This document shows positions 52,374-59,744 of a stretch of 64,000 bases of DNA, in pieces (position 1 is the stretch's first letter; every line of letters starts with the position of its first letter). Origin of the DNA: Arthrobacter russicus (GTDB lineage Bacteria; Actinomycetota; Actinomycetes; Actinomycetales; Micrococcaceae); assembly GCF_031454135.1 (NCBI RefSeq), contig NZ_JAVDQF010000001.1:2790001-2854000 (forward strand), written 5' to 3'. Made by a program: the position numbers and the translations under genes. Under the pieces are notes generated by a model. That model searched no databases. It saw only the letters and a list, made by a program, of their open reading frames with translations, and was not told where the DNA came from.

Positions 52374-52901
52374 ATGCCCGTTTTCCGCCCTGCAGAACCC
52401 GCCGACCTCGACGCCGTCGTCGAACTCGCCGCAGCGACTTTCCCCTATTCCGCGCCGGCCGGTGCCGATCCGGAGAACATCGCAGCGCACATCCACCGGT
52501 ATCTCAGAGGCGAGGTTTTCACCGGATACCTGAACAATCCGGCGGCCCGGCTCTTGCTCGCCGAGGGCCCGGGCGGACTGCAGGGCTACAGTTTGCTGCT
52601 GGTCGAAGCACCCTCGGACCCGGAGGTCGCGGCGGCGGTCCAGGGGCGGCCCACCGCGGAACTGAGCAAATGCTACGTCCGGTCGGAATGCTTCGGCTCC
52701 GGCTTGGCCGCCGAACTGATGCGGGAAACCTTGGACCGGGCCAGGGAAACCGGCCTCGCCTCAATCTGGCTCGGCGTGAGCAATGTCAACGAACGGGCCA
52801 AAAAATTCTATCGGAAACACGGTTTCGAAGCCGTGGGTACAAAGCATTTCATGTTCGGCGGAGTTGCCGAACGCGATGATGTGCTGGAACTCGGGCTGTG
52901 A
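52374..52901 (+). CDS. GNAT family N-acetyltransferase
   Basis: 175 residues. A single GNAT domain: FRPAEPADLDAVVELAAATF at the start, LSKCYVRSECFGSGLAAELM (acetyl-CoA loop; the usual Q/RxxGxG/A is weakly kept as CFGSGLA), and WLGVSNVNERAKKFYRKHGF. Substrate unknown. It starts leaderless and overlaps the next GNAT gene (GTGA). Confidence 0.85.
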   Translation: MPVFRPAEPADLDAVVELAAATFPYSAPAGADPENIAAHIHRYLRGEVFTGYLNNPAARLLLAEGPGGLQGYSLLLVEAPSDPEVAAAVQGRPTAELSKCYVRSECFGSGLAAELMRETLDRARETGLASIWLGVSNVNERAKKFYRKHGFEAVGTKHFMFGGVAERDDVLELGL

Positions 52902-53461
52902 CCGATCCGGCGGAAGCAAAGGCGACGGCCGAGCGGACGGTGCTGCTGCGGCCCAGAACCGATGCCGATCTACCGGGGCTTTTGGCGATCCTGGCGGCCT
53001 GTGCTGAGGATTCCGGATATTTCGCCGACGATGCCGGCAGGCTGGTGCCGCATGCGCTCGAATCGCTGGCTGATCCGAGGTTCAGCGCATCGTGGGTCGC
53101 TGAAGACCAGCACGGACTGCTCGGCCAGGTTTCGATCATGCCCTTGTCGGCGAGCGAGGACCTGGCCTATCTGCCGTTCTGGTTGGCCGCGACCGGTGCG
53201 CCGATCGAACGGCATTGCCTGATCAAACGGCTCTTCGTCGATCCGCAGCAGCAAGGGCGCGGCGTGGCCCGTTCCTTGATGTCCGCCGCAATGGCCGTGA
53301 TCTCGGCGAACGGAATGATCGGCGTGCTGGATACGGCGTCGGTGGCCGAGTCGGCGATGGCGCTGTACCGCAGGTCCGGCTGGCGCGAAGTGGCGCGCTG
53401 CAAGCCGACCTGGAGCGATGGGGCTTTCGACGCAGTGCTCTTCGTGCAGCCCGGAAGCTGA
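52898..53461 (+). CDS. GNAT family N-acetyltransferase
   Basis: 187 residues. The acetyl-CoA loop is LFVDPQQQGRGVARSLM (QQGRGVA matches Q/RxxGxG/A). GVLDTASVAESAMALYRRSGW follows. Its N-terminal part (LRPRTDADLPGLLAILAACA) fits the same fold. Substrate unknown. The GTG overlaps the preceding GNAT stop by 4 nt, so the two are translationally coupled. Confidence 0.86.
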   Translation: MTDPAEAKATAERTVLLRPRTDADLPGLLAILAACAEDSGYFADDAGRLVPHALESLADPRFSASWVAEDQHGLLGQVSIMPLSASEDLAYLPFWLAATGAPIERHCLIKRLFVDPQQQGRGVARSLMSAAMAVISANGMIGVLDTASVAESAMALYRRSGWREVARCKPTWSDGAFDAVLFVQPGS

Positions 53462-53557
53462 GCGGTTTTCCGGACCGGCAGGCAGATCATCGATTTAATG
53501 GCCAATTGCGGCAAATGAGACATGTTGTCAACAACGTCCGGCCAGTAGGCTGGTTTC

Positions 53558-54673
53558 ATGAGCAACGACTTGGTGATCACTGCGCTGCGTTTGCCGGCGA
53601 CGCTGGACGCCCCGGATGCGGCCGACTTCCATTCGCTCAGTGCGGCCGTCGATCAGATCAAACGGGACATCTGGCACAACGATGACCGGCTTGCCACGCC
53701 CTTGGCGCGCTTGGTTTCCTCCCGTTCGGACGAATACTGCGAGCGGCTGATCTTCCTGGGCCAGGTGGCCGGGGAGACTGTCGGGTATTGCTGGGCGATG
53801 CGGTATTTGAAGGACAATCCGAATTCGGCTTACCTGTTCGCCGCAGTGCTGCCGCAGTTCCGGCGTCGCGGCTACGGCCGGGCGATGCTCGAACACGTCG
53901 AGCGACTCGCCCTGCACAACGGCCGTACGGTTTTCCAGAGCAGCACGGAACACCCCGCGGACTTCGATCTGCAGGGGACCGGCGTCCTGGTTCCGAAATC
54001 CGGCAGCGGCGCGGTGCCCCTGGACTCGGCAGCGGTGCAATTCGCCAGGCAAGCCGGCTACGAGTTGGAACTGGTCGAGCGGTTCAGCGAATTGCCGCTG
54101 CCGCTGCCGCCGGAAAAGTTGCAAGCCTTCGTGACGGCTGCCCGGGCGAAATCCGGTGACGGCTACCGATTGGTTTTCTGGAAAGACCGGGTTCCCGAGG
54201 AAATCGTGGAAAGCTTCACCACCGCGTTGACCCAGATGAGCATCGACATCCCCACTGCGGGGCTGGATTCCGAGGCCGAATATTGGGACGTGGCACGGCT
54301 TCGGAAGGACGAAGCCGATCGCGTGGCGGCTGGCCAGGGCAATTACGGCTGCGCTGCCGTGGACCGGGCATCCGGGGAAGTGGCAGCATACAGCTACTTC
54401 GGTTACCACCCGGAGAAGCCCGGAGTGCTCAGCCAGGAAGACACTTTCGTCAGCGGGGCGCACCGCGGGAAGCGGCTCGGCATGTTGATCAAGGCGGCCA
54501 ATTTGCAACGCATGGCCGAGCTCGTGCCGCAGGCCGAAAAAGTGATCACCTGGAATGCCGCGGAAAACGAGCACATGTTGGCGATCAATGTCGACTTGGG
54601 CTTCACCCCGGTCGGCTACGACGGCGAATGGCAGAAGATCAGCAGCGAAACACAGAACGGATCAGCGCAGTGA
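53558..54673 (+). CDS. Double-GNAT acetyltransferase, first of three tandem paralogues
   Basis: 371 residues with two GNAT-like halves: the first with AVLPQFRRRGYGRAMLEHVERL (about 95-115), the second with DTFVSGAHRGKRLGMLIKAANL and then ITWNAAENEHMLAINVDLGF. The layout resembles mycothiol synthase but the sequence differs from the MshD in this window. TAGGCT precedes the ATG by six bases (leaderless). GTGA overlap with the next paralogue. Confidence 0.85.
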   Translation: MSNDLVITALRLPATLDAPDAADFHSLSAAVDQIKRDIWHNDDRLATPLARLVSSRSDEYCERLIFLGQVAGETVGYCWAMRYLKDNPNSAYLFAAVLPQFRRRGYGRAMLEHVERLALHNGRTVFQSSTEHPADFDLQGTGVLVPKSGSGAVPLDSAAVQFARQAGYELELVERFSELPLPLPPEKLQAFVTAARAKSGDGYRLVFWKDRVPEEIVESFTTALTQMSIDIPTAGLDSEAEYWDVARLRKDEADRVAAGQGNYGCAAVDRASGEVAAYSYFGYHPEKPGVLSQEDTFVSGAHRGKRLGMLIKAANLQRMAELVPQAEKVITWNAAENEHMLAINVDLGFTPVGYDGEWQKISSETQNGSAQ

Positions 54674-55767
54674 CCCAAGCAGCATCGTTGGAGATCGAAG
54701 AACTCCGGCTCCCGGAGAGCCTGGACAGCCCGGCGGCCGCCGACTTCCTGGCCGCGGTAGAGGTCGTCCGGCAGGAGCGGCTGGACACCTGGGGAAACGA
54801 CGACCTCGCCTACACCCCGGACGAGGTCCTGGTGATGGCTTCGGACCCCTACGAGCGGCATGTCTACCTGATCGCCAAGCTCGACGGCGTGGTCCGCGGG
54901 CAGAGCGAGATCATCCTGCCGCTCGAGGACAACCAGCACCTTGCCTGGGTCTGGCTCTCCACCGATCCGGGGACCCGGGGCGAAGGCATAGGCAAGGCTC
55001 TGCTGCTGGCTTCCGAGGCGTACATCAAGGCGCAAGGCCGAACCACCGTGGTGGTGGAAACGTCGCACCCGGCAGACACCGTGGCCGAAGCCGGCGCGGC
55101 CACGCTCAAGCCGGCGACCGGGGTGGGGGAGTTGCCGGTGAGCAGCCGGGAAGTCCGGTTCGCCCAGAACGCCGGATACACCTTGGAGCAGGTCGAACGG
55201 TTTTCCGGCTGCGACCTCCCGGTGGATCCGGAGGCGTTGTCCAGCCATTTGCGGATCGCCGAGTCAGCAGCCGCTGCTGACTACCGCTTGCACACCTGGA
55301 CGGACCGCTGCCCGGAGGAGTGGGTCGACGACTTCGCCTGGCTGGAGTCCCGGATGTCCACCGACGCGCCGCATGCCGGAGTGGACCTCGACGAGGAACC
55401 CTGGGACGCGGACCGGGTGCGCGAAGGCGAGTCGATCGCGTTGGCACAGGGACGGACTACGCTGGTCACCGCCGTCGAACATCTGGCTACCGGGAAGTTG
55501 GCCGGATTCACCGTGATCACCGTTCTGGGGCACCGTTCCGATGTGGTTTTCCAGGATGACACATTGGTGATCCGCGAACACCGCGGGCACAAACTCGGCC
55601 TATGGGTGAAGGTCGCGAATTTGGCCCGGATCGCCGCGGAGCAACCGGCTGCGCGGCGGATCTATACCTGGAACGCTGCGGAAAACGAGCACATGCTCGC
55701 GGTCAATGTGTCGTTGGGCTTCGTACCCACCGGGTTCACCGGGCAATGGCAGAAGGTGCTGGATTGA
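54670..55767 (+). CDS. Double-GNAT acetyltransferase, second paralogue
   Basis: 365 residues. First half: VWLSTDPGTRGEGIGKALLLAS; second half: DDTLVIREHRGHKLGLWVKVANL and YTWNAAENEHMLAVNVSLGF. Those segments align closely with the upstream gene, which points to tandem duplication. GTG 54670 overlaps the previous stop, and its own stop overlaps the next start (TTGA). Substrate unknown. Confidence 0.85.
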   Translation: MTQAASLEIEELRLPESLDSPAAADFLAAVEVVRQERLDTWGNDDLAYTPDEVLVMASDPYERHVYLIAKLDGVVRGQSEIILPLEDNQHLAWVWLSTDPGTRGEGIGKALLLASEAYIKAQGRTTVVVETSHPADTVAEAGAATLKPATGVGELPVSSREVRFAQNAGYTLEQVERFSGCDLPVDPEALSSHLRIAESAAAADYRLHTWTDRCPEEWVDDFAWLESRMSTDAPHAGVDLDEEPWDADRVREGESIALAQGRTTLVTAVEHLATGKLAGFTVITVLGHRSDVVFQDDTLVIREHRGHKLGLWVKVANLARIAAEQPAARRIYTWNAAENEHMLAVNVSLGFVPTGFTGQWQKVLD

Positions 55768-56726
55768 GCTTTTTCGGACTCGACGGCGACTCGTCGGCCG
55801 AATCGCTGGCGGCTTGGCTCGAACTCGGCAATTCCGCGGTCGCCGAGATTTCCGGCAACCATGACGAAGACCGGGTCTCGAACAACCCGGCGGCCTTCTT
55901 CGAGGCGAATGTCTTCCGTGCGATCGAAGTCTTCGGCGTCGGGCAGCCGAGCCGGCCGGTAGGCATTGCGGAGATCGCCTACTCGCTCAAGGAAGACCTC
56001 GCAATGGCGAGCTTCCAGATTTTCCTGCCTCGGGGCAGCGGGCACGGCCCGCGGCTGTTCGAGGAGGTACGGCGCCGGGCCGGCCAGGCCGGCCGGCAGC
56101 GGCTGCGGACCTTCGTCGACGAGCGCGACGCCGGATTGCTCGACCTGTACCGGCGCCGCGGATTCGTCGAGACCCAGCGGGCGAAGGTCAGCGTGCTGCC
56201 CGTGGAACCGGATCGGCAGGTCGAGGCACCGGCCGATCCGGACTATGAACTGCGCAGCTGGCAGGATCATTGCCCGGAGGAATTGGTCGCGGCGTTCGCT
56301 GTGCTCCGATCGATGATGAGCACCGATGCACCGCAAGGCGAAGCGAAAATGGACGAACAGGTATGGGACGCTGCCCGCGTCCGCAGGATCGAAGCATTCC
56401 GGTCTGGCCAAGGGGCTTCGGTCCAAGTGACCGCAGCCCGCCACCGGGGCACCGGCGAGTTGGTCGGCTATACCGAGCTCAGCTGGCACCCCGGACGCCC
56501 GGTGTCGGCACTGCAGAGCGACACCCTGGTGGTCCGGGCGCATCGCGGCCATGGCCTCGGGATCTGGATCAAAACCGCGAATCTGCGGGCCGCTTGCCAG
56601 CGTTGGCCTTCGGTCGAACGGATCTATACCGGCAATGCCGAAGAGAACGCGCCGATGCTCCGGATCAACCAAGCCATGGGCTTCGTCCCGGACAAGACGT
56701 TCCTGACCCTCGACCTGGACATTTGA
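55764..56726 (+). CDS. GNAT acetyltransferase, third paralogue with shortened first domain
   Basis: 320 residues, about 45-50 fewer than its two neighbours; the N-terminal half lacks the RxxGxG/A loop seen in them (LPRGSGHGPRLFEEVRRR instead), so the first domain is probably inactive. The second half keeps DTLVVRAHRGHGLGIWIKTANL and IYTGNAEENAPMLRINQAMGF. The start is a TTG (55764) overlapping the upstream TGA. It completes a translationally coupled trio. Confidence 0.8.
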   Translation: MSFFGLDGDSSAESLAAWLELGNSAVAEISGNHDEDRVSNNPAAFFEANVFRAIEVFGVGQPSRPVGIAEIAYSLKEDLAMASFQIFLPRGSGHGPRLFEEVRRRAGQAGRQRLRTFVDERDAGLLDLYRRRGFVETQRAKVSVLPVEPDRQVEAPADPDYELRSWQDHCPEELVAAFAVLRSMMSTDAPQGEAKMDEQVWDAARVRRIEAFRSGQGASVQVTAARHRGTGELVGYTELSWHPGRPVSALQSDTLVVRAHRGHGLGIWIKTANLRAACQRWPSVERIYTGNAEENAPMLRINQAMGFVPDKTFLTLDLDI

Positions 56727-56767
56727 ACCATTGCACATCTGAACTATTCGACGAAGGAGGAGCGACC

Positions 56768-58216
56768 GTGTTGGAAGACCAGCGGTGGGCAGCGAAGATC
56801 TTCAGTTCCGGCTGGCAGCCGGGCAGCGGGACGCTCGACGTCGTCGAGCCGGCCACCGGGGCATTGTTGGGCCGCACCGGCCTGGCCGACGCCGCGGACG
56901 TGGCTGCGGCGTCGGCCGCAGCTGCCGCCGCGCAGCCGGCCTGGGCGGCGGCGTCGATCCTGGAACGCGCCGCGGTACTGCGCCGGGCTGCCGGGATCCT
57001 GGAGCAGCATCTCGCGGAAATCACCGAGCAGCTGATCCGGGAAACCGGTTCGGTGCCGGGCAAGGCGGGCTTCGAACTCGGCTTGGCCCTGCGCACTCTG
57101 CTGGAAGCCGCCGGGCTGCCCGGCCTCGCGCAGGGTGAAGTGCTGCCCACGGCCGGTGACCGATGGTCGTTCGCCCGCCGGATTCCGATCGGGGTGGTCG
57201 GGGTCATCTCGCCGTTCAATTCGCCGATCGTGCTCGGCTTGCGGTCGGTGGCGCCGGCTTTGGCCCTGGGCAACGCCGTGCTGCTCAAACCCGACCCGCG
57301 CACCCCGATTGCGGGTGGGGTCATTCTGGCTCGCCTGTTCGAAGAGGCCGGATTGCCGGAGGGACTGTTGCACGTGCTGCCGGGCGGGGCGGAAACCGGA
57401 CAGGCCGTCGTGCGGGCGGCCGAAGTGCAGATGATTTCCTTCACCGGTTCGGCGGCCACCGGTCGGCAGGTCGGCGAACTGGCCGCAGCCCAGTTGAAAA
57501 AGACCCATCTGGAACTCGGCGGCAAGAACTCGGTGCTGGTGCTGCCCGGCGCGGATTTGGCCAGAGCGGCTTCGGCAGCTGCTTTCGCGAGCTTTTTCCA
57601 CCAGGGCCAGGTATGCATGTCGGCCGGCCGGATTCTGGTTCCGGAAGCGCAGCACGACGAGTTCGTGGAACTGCTCTGCGCGGCGGCCGATCGGCTCAAG
57701 GCCGGTGACCCGAGGTTGGCCGATTCTGATCTCGGCCCCTTGATCGATGCCCGGCAACTGGCCAGGATCGAATCCATCGTGTCGGATTCGGTGGCCGATG
57801 GCGCCCGGATCCGGACCGGTGGCGAGACCGCCGGTTTGTTCATGCAGCCTCTGGTGCTCAGTGGATTGCGTCCGGAGCACCGCGCCTGGCAGGCGGAAAT
57901 CTTCGGACCGGTGGCGCCGGTCATGGAGTACCGCGACCTGGATCAGGCGGTGGAGTTGGTGAATGCGACCGAGTACGGGCTGAGCACGGCGATCCTGGGC
58001 GACGTCGGTACCGCCATGCGGCTCGCGGACCGGATCCGTTCCGGCATCGTGCATATCAATGAGCAGACCATCGACGACGAACCGAATGTGCCCTTCGGTG
58101 GCACCGGGGCATCCGGGAACGGCACCCGGTTCGGCGGAGCAGCAGCAAATCTCGAGGCTTATACCGAAACCCAATGGCTTACCGTGCGGTCGGAGATCGC
58201 AGACTATCCGTTCTGA
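56768..58216 (+). CDS. Aldehyde dehydrogenase (benzaldehyde/aromatic aldehyde type)
   Basis: 482 residues. The ALDH features are IGVVGVISPFNSPIVLGLRS, the glycine motif FTGSAATGRQVGELAA, the catalytic glutamate in HLELGGKNSVLVLPG and the nucleophilic cysteine in FFHQGQVCMSAGRIL. The FHQGQVCM form is typical of XylC-like benzaldehyde/vanillin dehydrogenases. Substrate not proven. GTG 56768 has AAGGAGGAG upstream. It may be co-transcribed with the GNAT trio (41-bp gap). Confidence 0.88.
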   Translation: MLEDQRWAAKIFSSGWQPGSGTLDVVEPATGALLGRTGLADAADVAAASAAAAAAQPAWAAASILERAAVLRRAAGILEQHLAEITEQLIRETGSVPGKAGFELGLALRTLLEAAGLPGLAQGEVLPTAGDRWSFARRIPIGVVGVISPFNSPIVLGLRSVAPALALGNAVLLKPDPRTPIAGGVILARLFEEAGLPEGLLHVLPGGAETGQAVVRAAEVQMISFTGSAATGRQVGELAAAQLKKTHLELGGKNSVLVLPGADLARAASAAAFASFFHQGQVCMSAGRILVPEAQHDEFVELLCAAADRLKAGDPRLADSDLGPLIDARQLARIESIVSDSVADGARIRTGGETAGLFMQPLVLSGLRPEHRAWQAEIFGPVAPVMEYRDLDQAVELVNATEYGLSTAILGDVGTAMRLADRIRSGIVHINEQTIDDEPNVPFGGTGASGNGTRFGGAAANLEAYTETQWLTVRSEIADYPF

Positions 58217-58420
58217 GCCCCGGTTCCCCGGCGGCATTGCCCGGTCGGCCGGATTTGGTCTGCCTCGCCCCGATGCCGTAAGCTTGAACTACCAAAGACC
58301 GCCGGTCGATCACCTGTGTGCGCTGAATCCTCAGTAATCGCGATGATCCGAAAGTCCTCTGACGAGAACGGCCTGCGCAGGTGAACGAAGCAACGCTCTC
58401 TGGCATGCTGTGTGCAGACC
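58217..58420. other. Intergenic region before the L10 leader
   Basis: No gene is seen. A GTAAGCTTGAA stretch near 58279-58289 could be part of the rplJL promoter, but no -35/-10 pair is convincing. Confidence 0.4.
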
Positions 58421-58477
58421 GGATCGAGCCAAGCCCCGTGCATCTGCGCGGGGCATTGTTGTTGCTGGACCCGATCC
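58421..58477 (+). promoter_or_regulatory. Ribosomal L10 leader (autoregulatory structure)
   Basis: GGATCG (58421-58426) pairs with CGATCC (58472-58477), enclosing a strong hairpin GCCCCGTGC (58433-58441) with GCGCGGGGC (58446-58454) followed by a T-rich stretch. The position 30 nt before rplJ and the nested shape fit the known L10 leader that binds L10-L12 to repress translation. The match is by shape, not by covariance model. Confidence 0.6.
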
Positions 58478-58506
58478 ACCGGCATTGAAATCCCGGAAGG
58501 AGGGTT

Positions 58507-59139
58507 ATGGCAACGCCGAACAAGGTGGCCGCCGTGGATGAGATCACCACTGATTTCAAAGAATCCACCGCAGCAGTCCTGACCGAATACCGTGGGCTCA
58601 CCGTTGCGAAGCTCAAAGAGCTGCGCGTATCCCTGGGCACCGAGACCAAGTTCTCGGTCGTCAAGAATACGTTGACCGCAATTGCCGCGAAGGAAGCTGG
58701 TGTTGACGCTTTCGAAGGTCAGCTCGCCGGCCCGACCGCAATCGCGTTCATCAAGGGCGACGCAGTCGCCGCAGCGAAGAGCCTGACGGATTTTGCCAAG
58801 ACCAACAAAGAACTGGTCATCAAGACCGGTATCTTCGAGGGCAAGGCATTGAACGCCGCTGAGGTTGCCGCACTGGCAGCACTCGAATCCCGTGAACTGC
58901 AGCTCACCAAGGTTGCCAGTATCCTCAAGGCTCCGATTGCCGCAGCCGCGCGTTCCATCGACGCGCTGCGCATCAAGCTTGCCGAGGGCGCTCCGGCTGC
59001 CCCCGCTGAAGAGGCTGCTCCCGCAGAGGCCCCGGCCGCTGAGGAAGCTCCGGCTGAAGCAGCTCCGGTAGCTGAAGAAGCCGCGGCCGAGGCTCCGGCC
59101 GAAGCTGCTGCCGAGACCGAGACTCCTGCCGAGGCTTAG
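58507..59139 (+). CDS. rplJ: 50S ribosomal protein L10
   Basis: 210 residues. The L10 core is clear: [53 protein letters not shown]. After about residue 160 there is a long Ala/Glu/Pro repeat tail, an extension seen in several actinobacterial L10 proteins. It anchors the L7/L12 stalk. GGAAGGAGGG precedes the ATG. Confidence 0.97.
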   Translation: MATPNKVAAVDEITTDFKESTAAVLTEYRGLTVAKLKELRVSLGTETKFSVVKNTLTAIAAKEAGVDAFEGQLAGPTAIAFIKGDAVAAAKSLTDFAKTNKELVIKTGIFEGKALNAAEVAALAALESRELQLTKVASILKAPIAAAARSIDALRIKLAEGAPAAPAEEAAPAEAPAAEEAPAEAAPVAEEAAAEAPAEAAAETETPAEA

Positions 59140-59237
59140 TCACGCGGGCGCAAGCCCTGGAACCAACCTGGTCCGCAACGGAATCAGGATTCAGACCCGG
59201 CCCTCGTGGCCAAAGAAGAAAAGAAGGAGCGCCAACC

Positions 59238-59618
59238 ATGGCAAAGCTCACCAACGACGAGCTCATTGAAGCTTTCAAGGAACTGACCATCATCGAACTC
59301 TCCGAGTTCGTGAAGCAGTTCGAGGAGACCTTCGAGGTCACCGCTGCTGCGGTTGCAGTTGCCGGCCCCGCCGGTGGCGGCGGCGAAGCTGCTGCTGAGG
59401 AAGAGAAGGATTCCTTCGACGTCATCCTCGAATCCGCTGGCGACAAGAAGATTGCAGTCATCAAGGAGGTGCGCGCGCTGACCTCCTTGGGCCTGAAAGA
59501 AGCCAAGGACGTTGTCGACGCTGCTCCGAAGGCTGTCCTCGAAGGCGCCACCAAGGAAGCTGCCGAGAAGGCCAAGGCTCAGCTCGAAGAAGCCGGCGCT
59601 ACCGTTACCCTCAAGTAA
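59238..59618 (+). CDS. rplL: 50S ribosomal protein L7/L12
   Basis: 126 residues. N-terminal dimerisation domain ([20 protein letters not shown]), Gly/Ala/Glu hinge, and C-terminal factor-binding domain ([20 protein letters not shown]). AAGGAG precedes the ATG. A terminator follows. Confidence 0.98.
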   Translation: MAKLTNDELIEAFKELTIIELSEFVKQFEETFEVTAAAVAVAGPAGGGGEAAAEEEKDSFDVILESAGDKKIAVIKEVRALTSLGLKEAKDVVDAAPKAVLEGATKEAAEKAKAQLEEAGATVTLK

Positions 59619-59634
59619 CCCAACGTCGCTTCAG

Positions 59635-59676
59635 AAGGGCCCCGACTCGCACCGCGAGTCGGGGCCCTTCCGTTTA
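59635..59676 (+). terminator. Intrinsic terminator after rplJL
   Basis: AAGGGCCCCGACTCGC (59635-59650) pairs perfectly with 59654-59669 around ACC; CCGTTTAATT follows. Confidence 0.92.
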
Positions 59677-59683
59677 ATTGCAC

Positions 59684-59744
59684 GCTGAGCGTTGACGTAT
59701 GGCGGGTATGCGGCTGCGAAACCAGCCATACGTCAACGCTCAGC
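59684..59744. repeat. 20-bp perfect inverted repeat between rplL and the endoglycosidase gene
   Basis: 59684-59703 is the exact reverse complement of 59725-59744, with a 21-bp spacer. The right arm ends on the first base of the endoglycosidase stop codon triplet. It lies between convergent genes. Neither side has a T-tract. Confidence 0.85.
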
